From Amblyornis subalaris (taxonomy: Eukaryota > Chordata > Aves > Passeriformes > Ptilonorhynchidae), in contig JACAXG010000002.1 of NCBI GenBank assembly GCA_018881555.1, positions 24,453,786 to 24,517,785 on the forward strand: a DNA stretch of 64,000 nt, written 5' to 3'. Positions 1-13,600 of the stretch are shown piece by piece (position 1 is the first letter of the stretch; each line of letters starts with the position of its first letter). A program made the position numbers and the translations under genes. A model generated the notes under the pieces. The model made no database searches and had not been told where the DNA came from. It was given only the letters and a program-made list of their open reading frames with translations.

Positions 1-3000
1 AGTCAGCTGTGAGGCTTCAATAAAGCCTAATGGAAGCACCTTAGGACAAATTGGTGAGGACCAAGACCCAGTTTCTCCTATCCTTNGACATTTTGTGGGG
101 ACTGAGATCAGATCATTTCCAACTACTGTGCAAAAACAGGCAAGCCTGGAACTACCCCTTTAAAACCAGAAAGAAAATTAGTAAGTCAGAGAAGATATGA
201 TATTTAACTTCCCAAAGAATTAAGGTNGGAAAGAGGAGGAATTATGCTGACATGAACTGAAAAGAAAGCATTGGTGATTCAGAAGGACTACAGAATGATC
301 CTGGATCTAAATCCAAGGACCCCGAGCAGCAGGGGTTTATTTTGTTTACTGCTGCATAAACACCTGCTGAGTGAAGATTTATTTTGTACAGAAATTAACT
401 GAAAAACCTGTCCTTATACATTCAATAAGTTACCTCTAACATTTGTCCCTGAAAAGTTAGACTGTANACCTGGAATACAAACCCTGAGAATGGCTGTGCT
501 TACGTTCTGAAAAAGTCTGAGAGGGTTAACTTCAGGAAACAAAAAATTGAACAGGCTACTCTATTTACCAGAATAATGTTGTTGGTAACACCAATATGAC
601 AGAAACACACNCAGAGATGTTTTCACCAGGTGCAGTGGTTGCTTATAAAGAGAAATTTCAGGGAACATAGAGGCACTCAGACATAAGATCCTGAAGAGAC
701 TGCAGGATGGCAAACTTAACTGTATGCATATACGTGAGAGAGACAGACTCCTTTTCCTTTTTCCAAAAGTACTTACAGGGGGTGTGTAACATAAAATTGA
801 CACTGATTTTTGAAGTCTCTCCTCTTGGACTGACTAAACAAGAAGATATGTGACCACACATATCTACACAAGATGAGAATATGTAGGCTGATGGATGATG
901 CAGAAGGTGTGGTGTTGTGAGTAAAATACATCCCTGACGTGTGACTTGAGAGAGCTACCCGAGTCTGAGAAACCTGAAAAGCAATCTATGAGTTTGCGTG
1001 TTCCAATGTGTTGGCAAATTATTCAATAGAAGTGCTGAATTTTAGTAATCTTCTGTAACATTTATGTGGTTTTAGCTTTCTTTCAATATACTTGTGTCCT
1101 ACGGGTGATAATTAAAAGACAACCAATGAGCCAGCTCCTTGATAAATCTTTTCTACATTTCAAAGCATACCTACTGTCCCATAAACTTTTTTTATTTTTT
1201 CCTTTTAATGTAGAGCAAAACTGGTTATTCCTTATGGCAGTAGCTTTCCTGCTGCTGTTTTATTTACAATTGTTTTTCTTGAACCAAGAATTAAAATAAC
1301 TTCCCTGCTAAGTAAATACTGCCCATTACCAGTAAAATCAGTACTTCTTCCTGCATTAGGCAGAGTGATCTGAACCTATACAACCCATCACAAGGTTTTT
1401 CAGTATAGTCTGCATTCTAATATTCTGTAGTTACCCAAAGAATCCATTTCCTATATAATTTTCTATATAACGTCATCTTTCTGCTTCTTACAATAATTCT
1501 AGCACAACTGGCAGTCAGTTTGGGAGATTGGATGCAGCTGACATCTGAACACTTAAAATTAGCTATTGTCTGTCACACTTATTTTATTCTTTCTGGATCC
1601 AGACTAAATTTTATTGATTTTCAAGGGGAAAATTGTTCTCAGAAAGAGTTTCTGTTATGAACCCAAAGTGAGTGAGAGACGAATAAGATTTTTTTTTTTT
1701 TTTGCATGTGTGTGGAGAGGAAGATGGGGAAAATTAGACATTAAAACCCAGTAATTAGGCAGTTAAGTGACAGTACAAATCTGTTAAACATATTGTAAAA
1801 TTAAGTTTAAAATTTCAAGATCATTCCAGCAAAATTCTGCAATTAGGATTTAATTTTTGCAGTGTTGAAAAGAGCTAGAACTGATTTTTAAAACAAGCAA
1901 ATTTTCAGGGGGTAGCACTATCACTGGTGCTTAGGGAAGGTGCAGATGTCTTGCCTATGATGTGAGGTCATCCCTTGAGATGGCCTCACAGATGAGTTAT
2001 TCCCGTCCCTCTCCCTAGCTAAGGGAGTGCACAAGGCTCAGTGGCACTGGCTGCCTGAGGAAATCCTGTGAAAGAAACCTGTGCCACTCCTCAGGGGAAA
2101 AGGATTTTGTAAGGCTGGGGAGACAATGCACTGTGGAAAAAGAAGAGGAAATGGATGGGGACAGCATAAAACAGAGTAACTGAGGAAGACTGGTGTAACA
2201 AAATATCTTCAACTCTGATTTCTCCCTTCAGAACATCTTCACTTGCATATATCTATTAAATTATTCTGCTTTACAGCCAGACACTGGGGTTTCAAGCCCA
2301 GTTTCCATTGGCTGCCAGAGAGGTAATTTTTTCCAGTTAGAAAAAACTGGAAATGTTTGGAAATATCCACTTTCAAAATTAAGTTATTGAGGCTGGTTTC
2401 CTAGAGCAGCTGTCAACTTCCAGACCCAGAAGTTCTCATAGACTTCCAAAATCCATATTCACTTCCTTCTTTCTCTGTATATATATATGGAGATAAAAAT
2501 AGTGCACGTTGAATTAGGCAGGGATTTCTTAACCAGTGACATTAAGATCAGGAACATATGTGATGTAGATGCACTGTGAGATGACCAGCTGTGCTCTCAG
2601 TCTGTTCAGTCTGTTAAGAGGAGTAAACCTTCAGCTTTAGGCATTCTTGGGTACAGGTTGTGATGCAATAAGATATGTGTAAGAAAATGAAATATGAAAT
2701 TGGATAATGTATTTAATTTACTGTGCTAATAGGCAACACTCTACTTAAGATGTTGCCAAACAAGCATATTTAATATTTTGCTATGGTGAGTTATTCTGGT
2801 GGTAAATTAATTTTCAGAGAACTGGAGGGGAAGCAAAATGCAGAACTCAAAGCCTACTGCTCTTTATCACTTTTAAGGCAAACTAGATATTTAGAAATGT
2901 GTCGGAACAGACAAACTTATTTTATTTTTTCCGTAAGAAGTCATGCCAGTTTTCCCCATTTCTTTATCTTAAGCAGATTACTGTCATCACCATTCTTGCC

Positions 3001-4553
3001 AACAAGCAGACTCATTGGAATATTTTTTAAAAATGAACACAAATATTGGATATAAGCAGGTGGAATGAATTAATTATAAGCATATGGTTCTAACATAACA
3101 ACTTCCACAGCGTACCGTTGAGACTTCCAAGGGTCTAGCTATACAACACACTTTGGCAACAAAATTGCTTTAAGAAATTATCAGTTACATGAATTTAAGT
3201 GTTTGTGGAGCTAGACTTACTGAAATGATCCAGACTGAATGCCCTGCCACACACACACATTTCTAGGACAGCTTTTAGCTGTAAGCCATGGCAGTGGTGT
3301 GGTTTGCACTGTTTTCCCAGTTATGTTAGCACAAACGAACACGGTGTCAAACAAACACAGCAGGCGGGGGCTGGGAGCACTGGTGGGGAAATGTTGCTTC
3401 CTAGGCCAGTTTCACACAGTACATCTTACAACCATGCAATATGTGCTGCAATAGGTCACATCCACTGTGATTCCAGGCTACAAGTCCTTCAGGGGTAGAG
3501 ACAACCGAAGGTGTTCCTGGCTTGCACTGATCCTTGACCGATTCCCAATCACCCCTGCTGATGCAAGTTATTATTCCCTTTTTCCATGGAGGAGACTCTG
3601 AGGCAGACTACTGAAATGGTCTGAATTAAAGATAGCCAGAAAACAATCTTAAAGAAAAGAAAAAAGGAAATAAATAGACTTCAGGTCCATACGGTGGGAT
3701 CAGCTGGGGGCAAGAAGCAGCAGAGGAAGTGTGGGCTGGCCACTCCTGGGATGCCAGCAGCAGGCACAGAGTCTGGTGCAGTGCTGGCTATTGTGCTTTA
3801 GACTAGAATAATATTATGTTCTATACTCTCCACATTTTCATATGGGAATTCCTGAGGGGTTTTTTGATAGTTAATATAAAAGGTAGTCAAACTACAACTA
3901 TAATGAGTATTTGGATTGTAATTCATTGTATTTGGTTTCATTTAATTAAGCAGAAAGGAGATGTGGCATTTTTGAAGATGTCTGTGAAGCAGACGAGATC
4001 GTAAATAAATAAAAATTAGTAGATTTTTACAATCCAATCTAAATTCAGATAGGAATTTATGCCATTATTTGTTTAAGAAAAGTTTGCTTCTCTTTTCAGT
4101 GCGTATTTATGATTATCTAAGAGCTCCATTTTGACAACCTCTGTGAGATCAACACTTTGAAATATCACATCCCCTTCTCAAAGGACTCAAATACAATTAG
4201 TTTCACATGGAAACTAATTTCTGTAAATATTGCTTTTAAAATCAGTCTTTACATTCAGATTAATTTTGTTTTGATCTCAAGGCCTGCAGAATGGCCCGAT
4301 ATGGCAACTCTTAGCTGCCATGGGAGGACAAGGAGCAAACATAATGTTAGAAATTAATGCTAAACACTTTTGTTCTTAGCAAAAATTTCACATATGACTT
4401 ATCACAATGATTTAGAGCAAACCAGACAAAAAACCACCCCAACAACAAAAAAAACCCACTGGATTTCTGCAATCCAGCAGATGGTGCTATGATGCTATAA
4501 ACTGGTTCAAGAGCATAAGAAATACACTGTATGCAAACATTTTTCTCCTTTAC
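1..4553 (-). other. TRDN: Intronic sequence downstream of the last supported exon
   Basis: No exon, RNA gene or recognisable mobile element was found on either strand. Short open frames of 60-90 codons are present, but none has recognisable composition or splice signals in phase. It is AT-rich with short T runs such as 1690-1703 and a short TA run near 2480. It is read as the start of the intron after exon 4554-4607, continuing past the left edge. Confidence 0.6.
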
Positions 4554-4607
4554 CTGGTGCTGCTGCTTTTTTGATGGCTGGATTGGCTGCAGGAGCTTTT
4601 GCTGGCT
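4554..4607 (-). CDS. TRDN: Triadin cassette exon, Ala/Pro/Lys-rich (54 bp)
   Basis: Minus-strand exon of 18 codons encoding [17 protein letters not shown] between split codons. The acceptor is a long T-rich tract ending ttttttttaag and the donor is CAG/GTAAAG. Phase is 1 at both ends, and the first codon becomes Lys with the terminal A of the upstream exon. The shift from Glu/Lys to Ala/Pro/Lys resembles the Lys-Pro-rich stretches in the later part of mammalian triadin. It is the last exon I can support before the left edge; the next exon must be beyond it, because no further phase-1 exon and no C-terminal (SPISFFQCVYLDGY-like) exon is visible in 1-4553. Confidence 0.85.
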
Positions 4608-7600
4608 CTTAAAAAAAACCCAAAAAACAAAACCATTTATTGCAAACCGTTATACCTTAAAAATCTCACAGAAATCTGAGAAATGCTTCCAGTGAGGTAC
4701 AGCCTGTAACATGTTTTTTCACTGAAGAGTTCAACAAAGAGATTACCCAAAAGGAGAAGAGCTGAGTTGTCTTCAATAAACTCAAAGGCAACAACAGAAT
4801 AACCAACTGAAGGGCTAGTAAGCTCTGGTTGTTAGGCACTGAAGCACTTCTTTCAGCTTTTTCTGCTTAGTAATTCAATATCTATTGGCAAAGTAGAGGA
4901 AAGGAGGCATGTAGAGGTTTCAGCATGGCCTTGCCCCTCAGACAACAGCTATGTGCTGGGAGTCTCTACATTTGATCTGGCAGCTATGAGAGCAGAAAGT
5001 CCTGAACCAGCCTCTGTCAACTCTTGAGGATTCACTCTTGCGAATTCAGTAGTGGTACTTGAGAGGATCCCACAGCTATTCAGAGTGGCATCTTCTCCCC
5101 TAATGTGAAACTTGCCCGGGTTAGAAAAGGTGAAATTGGGCTACTTTTACAGAGTACACGCCCTGACTTGGCTACACCAGAAATCTCTCTCCATCCTGAG
5201 GAATGGTGGAGCATTAGGAGAACATCATGTTTGATCCTGAAATTGAAAGAGCAACTGGTGTATTCTCTCAGCAGAGAGACACAGCCTCTGAGGCCATTTA
5301 ACTGTTGGTCTGTTCTTGGTCTCTTCAGGCATTTGCACTGTACTGTCTTTGTTGGTAGAACATGGCCTTGCAGAATGCAGGTCCAAATGATGAATGGTAT
5401 GTGCATACGCAAGTGGATTTGGGGAATCTCAGCCCAGTATAGAAGAACCTAAGTAGCCTGCTAGATTTATTTACTCTTTACTAGTATTTAGTTAATTGCT
5501 TTTATCCTCAGGAACTACCAAAACAGACTGTACTTAAACCACAGTAATTTAACAAATATCCATAAGCTAAACTCCACTGATTGTCATAAAGGGTTTTTTG
5601 TATCAACTGGAAGGTCCTTTAAATGAAAATTCACATTTCCATATCTTGAGAGGAAATAACTAATCATTTTAATCACAAGCTGAATTATAGAATGCCAAAA
5701 AATGTTAGTTAATCCTTCACATCTGTCACTGTATTATTACAATGAAAAAGAACGAGGCTAAATCAGGAATGTAATTTTGAGTTCTTCCCCTCCAGTCTTT
5801 TGAGAAGTTCATAAAAGATGCATCAGATTGTCTTGTGAAACAGAATGAAAACAAAGTATTGCATGTGTGGGATTGCTTTGTTTCCATCCATTTAAAAGCC
5901 TGCAGCAGATAATTATATCCTAACTTAGTTATTATCACAGCATTGTAATTATTTGGGGTGCTCACCCCTCCTTCAGGGAAATTTGTAGAAGACCTTGAAG
6001 AAGAATTTACTTAGCATTACTTTCCCAAGTGCCCATTCTTGCAGAAGTGAGAGATCCAACACACATGTCCTACAAGTGTCAAGCTGGACTTAATACAAAA
6101 TTGCAGGACCCTTGCATTTATTCCCTTTTGAGCTCTCAGCTGAGAGCTGAGATGCTGGACAGTGAGACTTTTTTTAAACTTTTTTTCACAATANCTGTGA
6201 AAACAAACTAAGTTAGGAGTCATTTTGTTCTACAAAGATTTTTATTTTAAATATTTAGTTTCTGAGCAACTAAATTTTAATTGAGAAAAAATAAAATTAA
6301 GGAAATGTTTGTCTAAAAATTTCTGTAATCAATTTAATTTTTATGTAACTTTTTAGTAGCATTGAAACAAAAGTGCCCAAAGTTTAAACTTGCTTTTGCA
6401 AGCATACCCTTTTCAGTAATTCACAAATTGTATAAGTGCTAATGATTCTGCATCTTTGTATGAACTAGTTTCAGCTGCAAATTTCACTGTGCAAATTTCA
6501 CTCAAGCGATGGAGCTGGGAAGTTTTGCTGTGACAGCTGCTGGGGAATTCTCCCATGAAAGGAATCATAGAATGGTTTGTGTTGGAAGGGACCTTAAAGG
6601 TCATCTCATTCCAACCCCACTGCCAGGCCTTCCATGAGACCAGGTTACTTAAAGCTCCATCCAGCCTGGCCTTGAACATTTCCAGGGATGGGAAATCCAC
6701 AGCTTCTCTGGGTAACTTGTTCCAGTGCCTCACCACCCTCACAGTAAAGAATTTCTTCCTAATACCCAATCTAAACCTACTCTCAGTTTAAAGCCATTAC
6801 CCCTTGTGCTGTCATTGCATACCCTTCTGAGAAGTCCCTCTCCAGCTCTCCTGTAGGACCCCTTTAGGCAATGGAAGGCTACTCTGAGGAATCATGTGTC
6901 CAAATTAGTGGGTTAAGATGTGCTTGAAAACAGGCACTTATTTCACTAAGAGGACATTACTTGTAGAGTAAGTCTATTAAATATTTTGTTTGATATTTCT
7001 GCAAAATTTGAATAAGAAACCAATGTATACGCTTTTTTTGATTGCCAAAAGAAATGTTTTAATAAATTGCTGCAAAACTGAGGATGGCAAGAGATCATTC
7101 TGCCATAAAAGTCATGAAAGTTCATACATGGAGACGGGAGTCAGTTCACTCTCTAATCGTGAATTTGAATGAGATTTCAAAGCCCCCAGTTTTTCCCAAT
7201 TCTTCCTGTAGACTGTACTTTCAGAACAGAATGCTGAGCAGATGAAGCTTTACCAAAGAAACTGTCTTACTGTCCTTACTGCATCGAGACATTGATGCTT
7301 GCAAATTTGTAGAAAAGGAAGACGTAGGTGGTCCCGTTTTAACGATACCGTGTTCTCAGAGCATTTTGTGGTTATTTTTTCAGAAGAACACAATTCCCAT
7401 TTCTCTTCAGCCTCAGAAGTCTCTCTGTTGGAACCAGAGGTACCTAGATAGGCAGGGCCCTTCTTTTGCATTTGTGAAGATAAATGTGGTGTTCCTCAGC
7501 ATGTTGAACTCTGAGTCTTCCCAGCCTATTTATGAAAATTGCTGCCACTAAGAGCACATTCAGCTGAGACCTCAGTTTGACATTTTCTTCCCTATGAAAC

Positions 7601-10600
7601 CTTTGTTTTTGAAGACAGTGATAGGAAAGACGGGAAGGCAAAACTGTCAGTCACAAAGAGGAGTGTGCAATTAGAAGTAGGATAAGAATGGATTTAGAAA
7701 GTAGGAGGCAGCTGAAGCCTAAACACATCATTTTTCAATTATAAATGGTGTAGCTACTTTCTTTGTATTTTCCACAACTCAATAACTATTACTTTTGGAT
7801 TAATTAAATGCACTCTGAAACTGCATGGCATATAAAAGATAGTAGTTTCTTACTTTTGAGTTCTTTGGACACAGCAGCTTCTTTTTTATCTGTAAATAAA
7901 AAAAAAAAAAACGTGCATAAAAACATAGGAAGGATAAAGGTAGATAGAAAACTGCAGTGTGAGCTTTAGAGGTGAAAGAGCTTATTTGCTGTGAAGTGCA
8001 TTCGAATGATACAGTGGTTCAGTTCACTTCTGTTTGTTTCATGGTACAGTGGNACTAATTTGATCCTAAGTGTACACACGACAAAACCTGTGTGCACATG
8101 GACACTATTGTTTAATTTTGGTAATACATGAGATTTGGCATGTGACTGAGTTACCATGGCTCACATGTAGCAGCTGAGCTATGGTTGCTGACCATGTGCA
8201 CATTGTCAGGTTGCAGGAATGCAAGGCAAGGTGTGCAAGAGCCTAAGTACAGAGACATAATGAAAGGCACTCTCTTCCTACAATTATTGACAATCATACA
8301 ATTGAGGCCTAGTTTGGAAGCCTTCACACCTAACACCTTTTGAACCTGGAGAGACTCATTCCTATATATGATCCATGTAAGAGTAGGCAAAATCTGTCCC
8401 TGGTTGATTAAAATAAAATTGAAATGACTTAGCTGTATCAAAATGCAGCATGGCCAGACAGTCTACCTAAAAGACTGTTCAGTCTCATCTGCATTTAGGG
8501 TAGGATTTTTGTGCCATTTTTTTGTAGGACTTTTTTTATGATGGCTGAGAGATTTGAAATCTTTACTAAGGTATAAGTGAGCAGAAATACTCAGAGACAC
8601 CTTCTCTCTCCATTATAATTCTTGGTGTTATTCTGCCTCAGCCTTTTAACTGGCTACAAAAATCATCTATTTTTAGAAGCATACTTGGCACCTCACATAC
8701 CTTTTTCACTAGTCTCACCTGTACAACCAAGAAATAGTTCAGGGGGATCCTGTGAGACAGTACTGATAGAAGTTACTTGCCTGGGTGGTTATGAGGAAAT
8801 TAACATCCTCTCTAGTAATCTATAGGGTGCCTGGAATACAGGCAGGATAATGTTTATGTTCACAACATATTTGAATGATAAATGAATTGTAGTCTTAAAC
8901 ACTAATACAAGAAATACTTCAAGGCAGAAACCGTCAAATTAAGTTGCTTGCAAACCCAAGACTATCCCATTACTGCTAATAATACAAAGTTGCTTCTGTT
9001 TCTGTTGCTTTCTAAGTTGCTGTGAAGAAGTTGATATGAGATAAGGTAATGCAAATGACTGCCAAGCAGTCTAACAAAAAATCTTGAAAAATTCAGAAGA
9101 AAATATGTTTCTACTTGGGTGATATGCTGCTCTGAACTGAAATGTTTCTAGGTTAATCCTCTGCTTCCACTAACTCTCTGTGAAAGCATGTTTTGCAGGC
9201 ATTACTTCAAAGTATGATAATTACCACATTTAGATGAAATTAATCATGAGGCAGCTTCCAGCCATGTTATCTGGCTAAGGAGCCTATTGAAGCCTTCAAA
9301 AAGTGCCTATTAGTTGCCAGATATGGAAATTTTGAAAGGTATATATTGCAGCGATATGAATCATTTATCACAATAATCTTCTATTGCTGGAGGTTATGAA
9401 AAAATAAATAAATTGACAGCATCATTTACAATGACAGACTGGATCTAAATAAAGCCCTAAAGTTCCTTATTTCCTTTTTTTATATAAGTTGTCATTTATT
9501 AGGATAACATACTTTCATATATTTTAAAGCCATAATTTATGTTGAAAGAATCAATGTGTTTTCCAATAACCTGAAATACATAATATATAGTAAATATGGT
9601 AAATAACTGGAAAATTTTTCCACTAAGTCTTATAATTTGGAAGTTTTGGTGTATTTATTTTGTTTCTTTTTAAAGTCCATAAAAATTAGCAATGACCGAT
9701 TCCAATAACACATATTCTTTTGAAAATGTAAATACTTCACTCAGTATATCCTTTTCAAGCCAAGATGACTAACATTTGATTTCTAAAGCCAGATTTATCC
9801 AATTAGGCTGCAATGATTTACAGAAAATTGTCCAGAGGAGGTTGTGTAGGACCTTGAACCACAGAAGTTCCTTTGAATGTATATAGCATTTACATCTACA
9901 CATTTGAATGAAATAAATGACTTGGTTGCAAAGAAATGAAAAATTCGTAGATCTTACAGAAGGAGAGAAAACTTATCAGGACTTCTGAAGTTCCTAAATA
10001 TTGTTATAAGACACTAATAACACATAACTTATCAACTCAAAGGAAAACAACTGCAAAAATGAATTGACCAACAAGTTATCTTAGTGCGATTTGAGACAAT
10101 GAGAAATTTGGCCCTTTCATTTTTGCTTTGCCCTGGTCTAGGGTTTAACTTTTAAACTATAGGAGTGTGGCTGGGAACATAGCTTACATTACATCAGGTT
10201 TTAATATTCATTATGTCTTTTTCTTAAAAACAACAGCAACAGGTTCTCTCACCTCTTGGTGGGTATCCTTTTTCACATTAGTTAAGAAGAGGAATTTCCA
10301 AAAGAAAAAACCTTTCTTCAGAAATTTTTTAGGACATGTTTGATGTTCAGGTCTTCCTAAAGGGCTTACATAAACCACCAAAATACTATGCAGCTCAAAG
10401 TTTTGGGTACCTCTGACAACCCTAGCCTTTGCCTTATTTTGAAAGAACCTGCAACCGACTTTAAAAGGCAAAGCTGATGAAATAATTTGTCATCTGTGGA
10501 GCACTCTGAAGCACCCTTTTCTTTTTATGGTTATTCTCCGGAGGTATTTGAAGACAATTGTATTCTGGTCTATATCCTCAGAAAGTAAGCATGTTTGTAT

Positions 10601-13600
10601 AAGCTCTCCTCAGGTGAATGAACAGGTTTTTCCTTTATTGACTCTTGTGAAAGACTAAAGTACAGTAATACTTAAAAATTATTTTGTTATAAACCACCAA
10701 ATATTTAAACAAATACAATCTGACTTTGTTCTTATCTCTACAGGCTAAAATGATCAATTTTGAATTCTAACTAGGNATGAGCATTTGGCAGCCAGCACAG
10801 ATGTATCTCAGTAGAACAGCAAAGCCGTATTTTATTTTTTGCCTCTTTTTAGCACACATCTCGATCTTTTCCTCTGGCTTCGATCAGCATTCTTTTGAAG
10901 TAAACTACCAGTACACAGTAACTGCAAATGACATCTAAACTACACATGGGGCAAGAAAAAAAAATTCCTCTAAGCTTATACAGTGCCTTTCATGGCAGTG
11001 AATCCCTAGGAGGTTGGTAATAAGCTATTAGACAAGGATGCCCCAGTGCTCTGGTACAGAGTTTGGTTGTTCGAGTTTTAAACAAACTTCCAAAATGGAA
11101 TATTTCAAATACTTCTCTGAAGTGAATTCCAGATCTGGGGTTCACAAAACTTTTACACTTTTTTAACAATGGATTTATAATACAGTGTACATTGTGCATT
11201 TCAGAACAGGAGATCTTCAGCAGCTCCATACAACCTATAATTTTCATAACTAAAAGGAAGTTCTGGGAAATAAACGGGTCTCGAATTGTACTCTCTTGAA
11301 AGGCTTCTCTGGGCCTTTTTTTCCTATAAATCTCTCACTAAAACATATGTAAGGGTATTAAAAACCCTTAAATTTAAAGTTTTATTCAGATAAATGAGTA
11401 TTTCAGAAACAGTTTATTGATAGCTCAGATAATGATGCACTGTGTTAAAACAGCTGACTAAAACCCCTCTTACTATTAGAAGCATTATGATACATGTTGT
11501 GTCTAAACCAACCTTTCTATTTGGAAGCTTACCAAAGAACATGATGGTAATATCAAATTTGCAGACAGAAACTAATTTACACATCAGTGGGGTAACCACA
11601 GTGTCCAAGTAGAATGGTAGCTAATATCCTAATCAAGCATGGTGTAAGCCAATAGATTGCTCTATGGCTGATCTGGACTAAGTACCAAGACCCTGGAGAA
11701 TTACTAGATGTCTCTGGAAGACAATTCACTGAACCAAAAACTAAAGAAAATTTCAAAAGCTAAGCAGTTACTGAGGGAGGAATTCTCATCCTAAACCTCG
11801 GCTAACACTTTCTGCTTTCTCTGTCTTTAACTGATGATCACATATTAGAGTGGACTTAATCAAACCCCACTGACTGGCTAATGGTCTACACATACCCATA
11901 GAAAATAGGTTGTGTGATGAAAATGCCCCACACAACATGACCATAGTTCTCAGAGAAGAATATTCCTAATGAGACTCACACAAATCTTGCTTCATTGCTT
12001 GGTTCTTACTGGTTATTTTGACATAGGTATTCAATTCAGCTTGTTATTAAAAATGAGAGAACAAAAAGAGAAGAGAAAAATGAACAGAAACTTCAAGGAT
12101 CAGAAAGAACCGTGTTGAAAATAAAAATAATATTTTCCAGTGTCTTGAAGTCAAAATTGTGTTGGTTTTTCAGAAAAAAAAAAAAAAAAAAAAGAAGCTG
12201 CTCGTTGTTATTACTGATCAAAGCACAATCTAGTGCATGCTTTGGGAGTTGGTTCTGGCTTTGCAAGTGCAATACAATAGCAGAGCTTTCATGACAGTGC
12301 ACCTTACAAGTATGACAGCTAATGTTCCCTTTGCTGCCCTGAGCAAGAGTTCACACGACTGGAAATAAAAATGATAGCAGGTGGCATCTGATGGCTGAGA
12401 ACTTCCATCATGTGAATGGAAAACATAATTAAAGTCGCCTGGAGACCAGTCTCACTACAGTCTGCTCCCAAGCTAGCAGATGTACCAGAATTTAAAAACA
12501 ATTAATTAAGTAGCAAGATTTGCAGTTAATGTGATTTGCAGTGGTAAAAGAGGAAGACACCCCAGATAGCTGAACATTTTTCAAAATGAACTGCTGTTGA
12601 GCATATAGTAACTAAACAAGAATTTTCAAACCTCCTATCAAAATGTACTGTGGTTTAACATCTTTTTTTCATTTACTTGGAGTTCTTAAAATTAATTTCC
12701 ACAATACAGTATTGATTTCAACTAATATTCCAACAATTCTGAGAAGTGTTCAGTCCTGAACTGTCTTTAAGAATTTCTTACTCAGTTGCTTTTTAATTTA
12801 TACAATTTTTGATAATTTTTCGCTAATTAAATGACATTAATTAAGTAATTTTCACTTTACCACACCTAAAAGCTTTTGGGAGTATTTTTTTATTTTGATT
12901 TCAGTCACTTCTGAAAGAGCAGATGCCCACATATAGGGGTGTTTTATTTACCCTTTCTGTTGTAATGTCTCCATCTTAAAATAAAGATTTTTAAAATTCC
13001 ATACAACACAGAAATAAAGCAATAATATTTCTTCTTCTTAGTGGACTTAAAATCTAGGAAGGCTCTATCAAAACTGCTCATAATAATGTAAGATTAAATT
13101 TTTAACATGCCCAAAACCCTAAAATTTGACTTTGGCATAAAAGAGCTGTTTAGAAATATCGACATTTCTCCCACATGCTAAGTTCTGTGTTTGGACCAAC
13201 ACTTGATTTTGTTCCCTGTTTTAATCACTGAGCATGGTATTGCCATATGCTCTATGACAACTACTGACAAAAACTCCTCTTGCCTTTCCACATTTCTTGG
13301 TGAGCATGAGAAAGGCGTCCCACTGCACCAACAAGCCTCAAGTTGTGCACAAGGGAGAGCAAGGTACAGTGCCACTGCTGCTTCAGAGCTGTTCCTGACC
13401 CACTTCATGACAGCAATAAACTCCCTGACCAGAGTTTAACTATCTTGCTTTGAGAATAATGGGAATAACAGGGAAATTTATTGGCAGAGGCCAGTAGGCC
13501 TTGAATCCCAGACTGCATGTTTTGCATGTATATCTCTTTCCTGCAGAGATTTCCCCACACAAAGTAAAGACGAACTGCAGATGATGTTGTTATAGCTGGG

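Noticed and set aside
1330..1362. 21-bp phase-1 exon-like stretch with a good acceptor (ctctgcctaatgcag)
   Set aside because: The peptide RSTDFT is not triadin-like and the donor is mediocre; sites of this kind are common by chance.
4826..4850. Possible 15- or 18-bp phase-1 micro-exon encoding (EK)AER
   Set aside because: The donor GAA/GTGCTT is poor and the acceptor tract is weak. It would also lie downstream of exon 7854-7889 with no independent support.
5080..5452. Stretch open for about 110 codons on both strands
   Set aside because: Neither translation shows a known domain, repeat composition or splice context. Double-stranded openness of this length occurs by chance.
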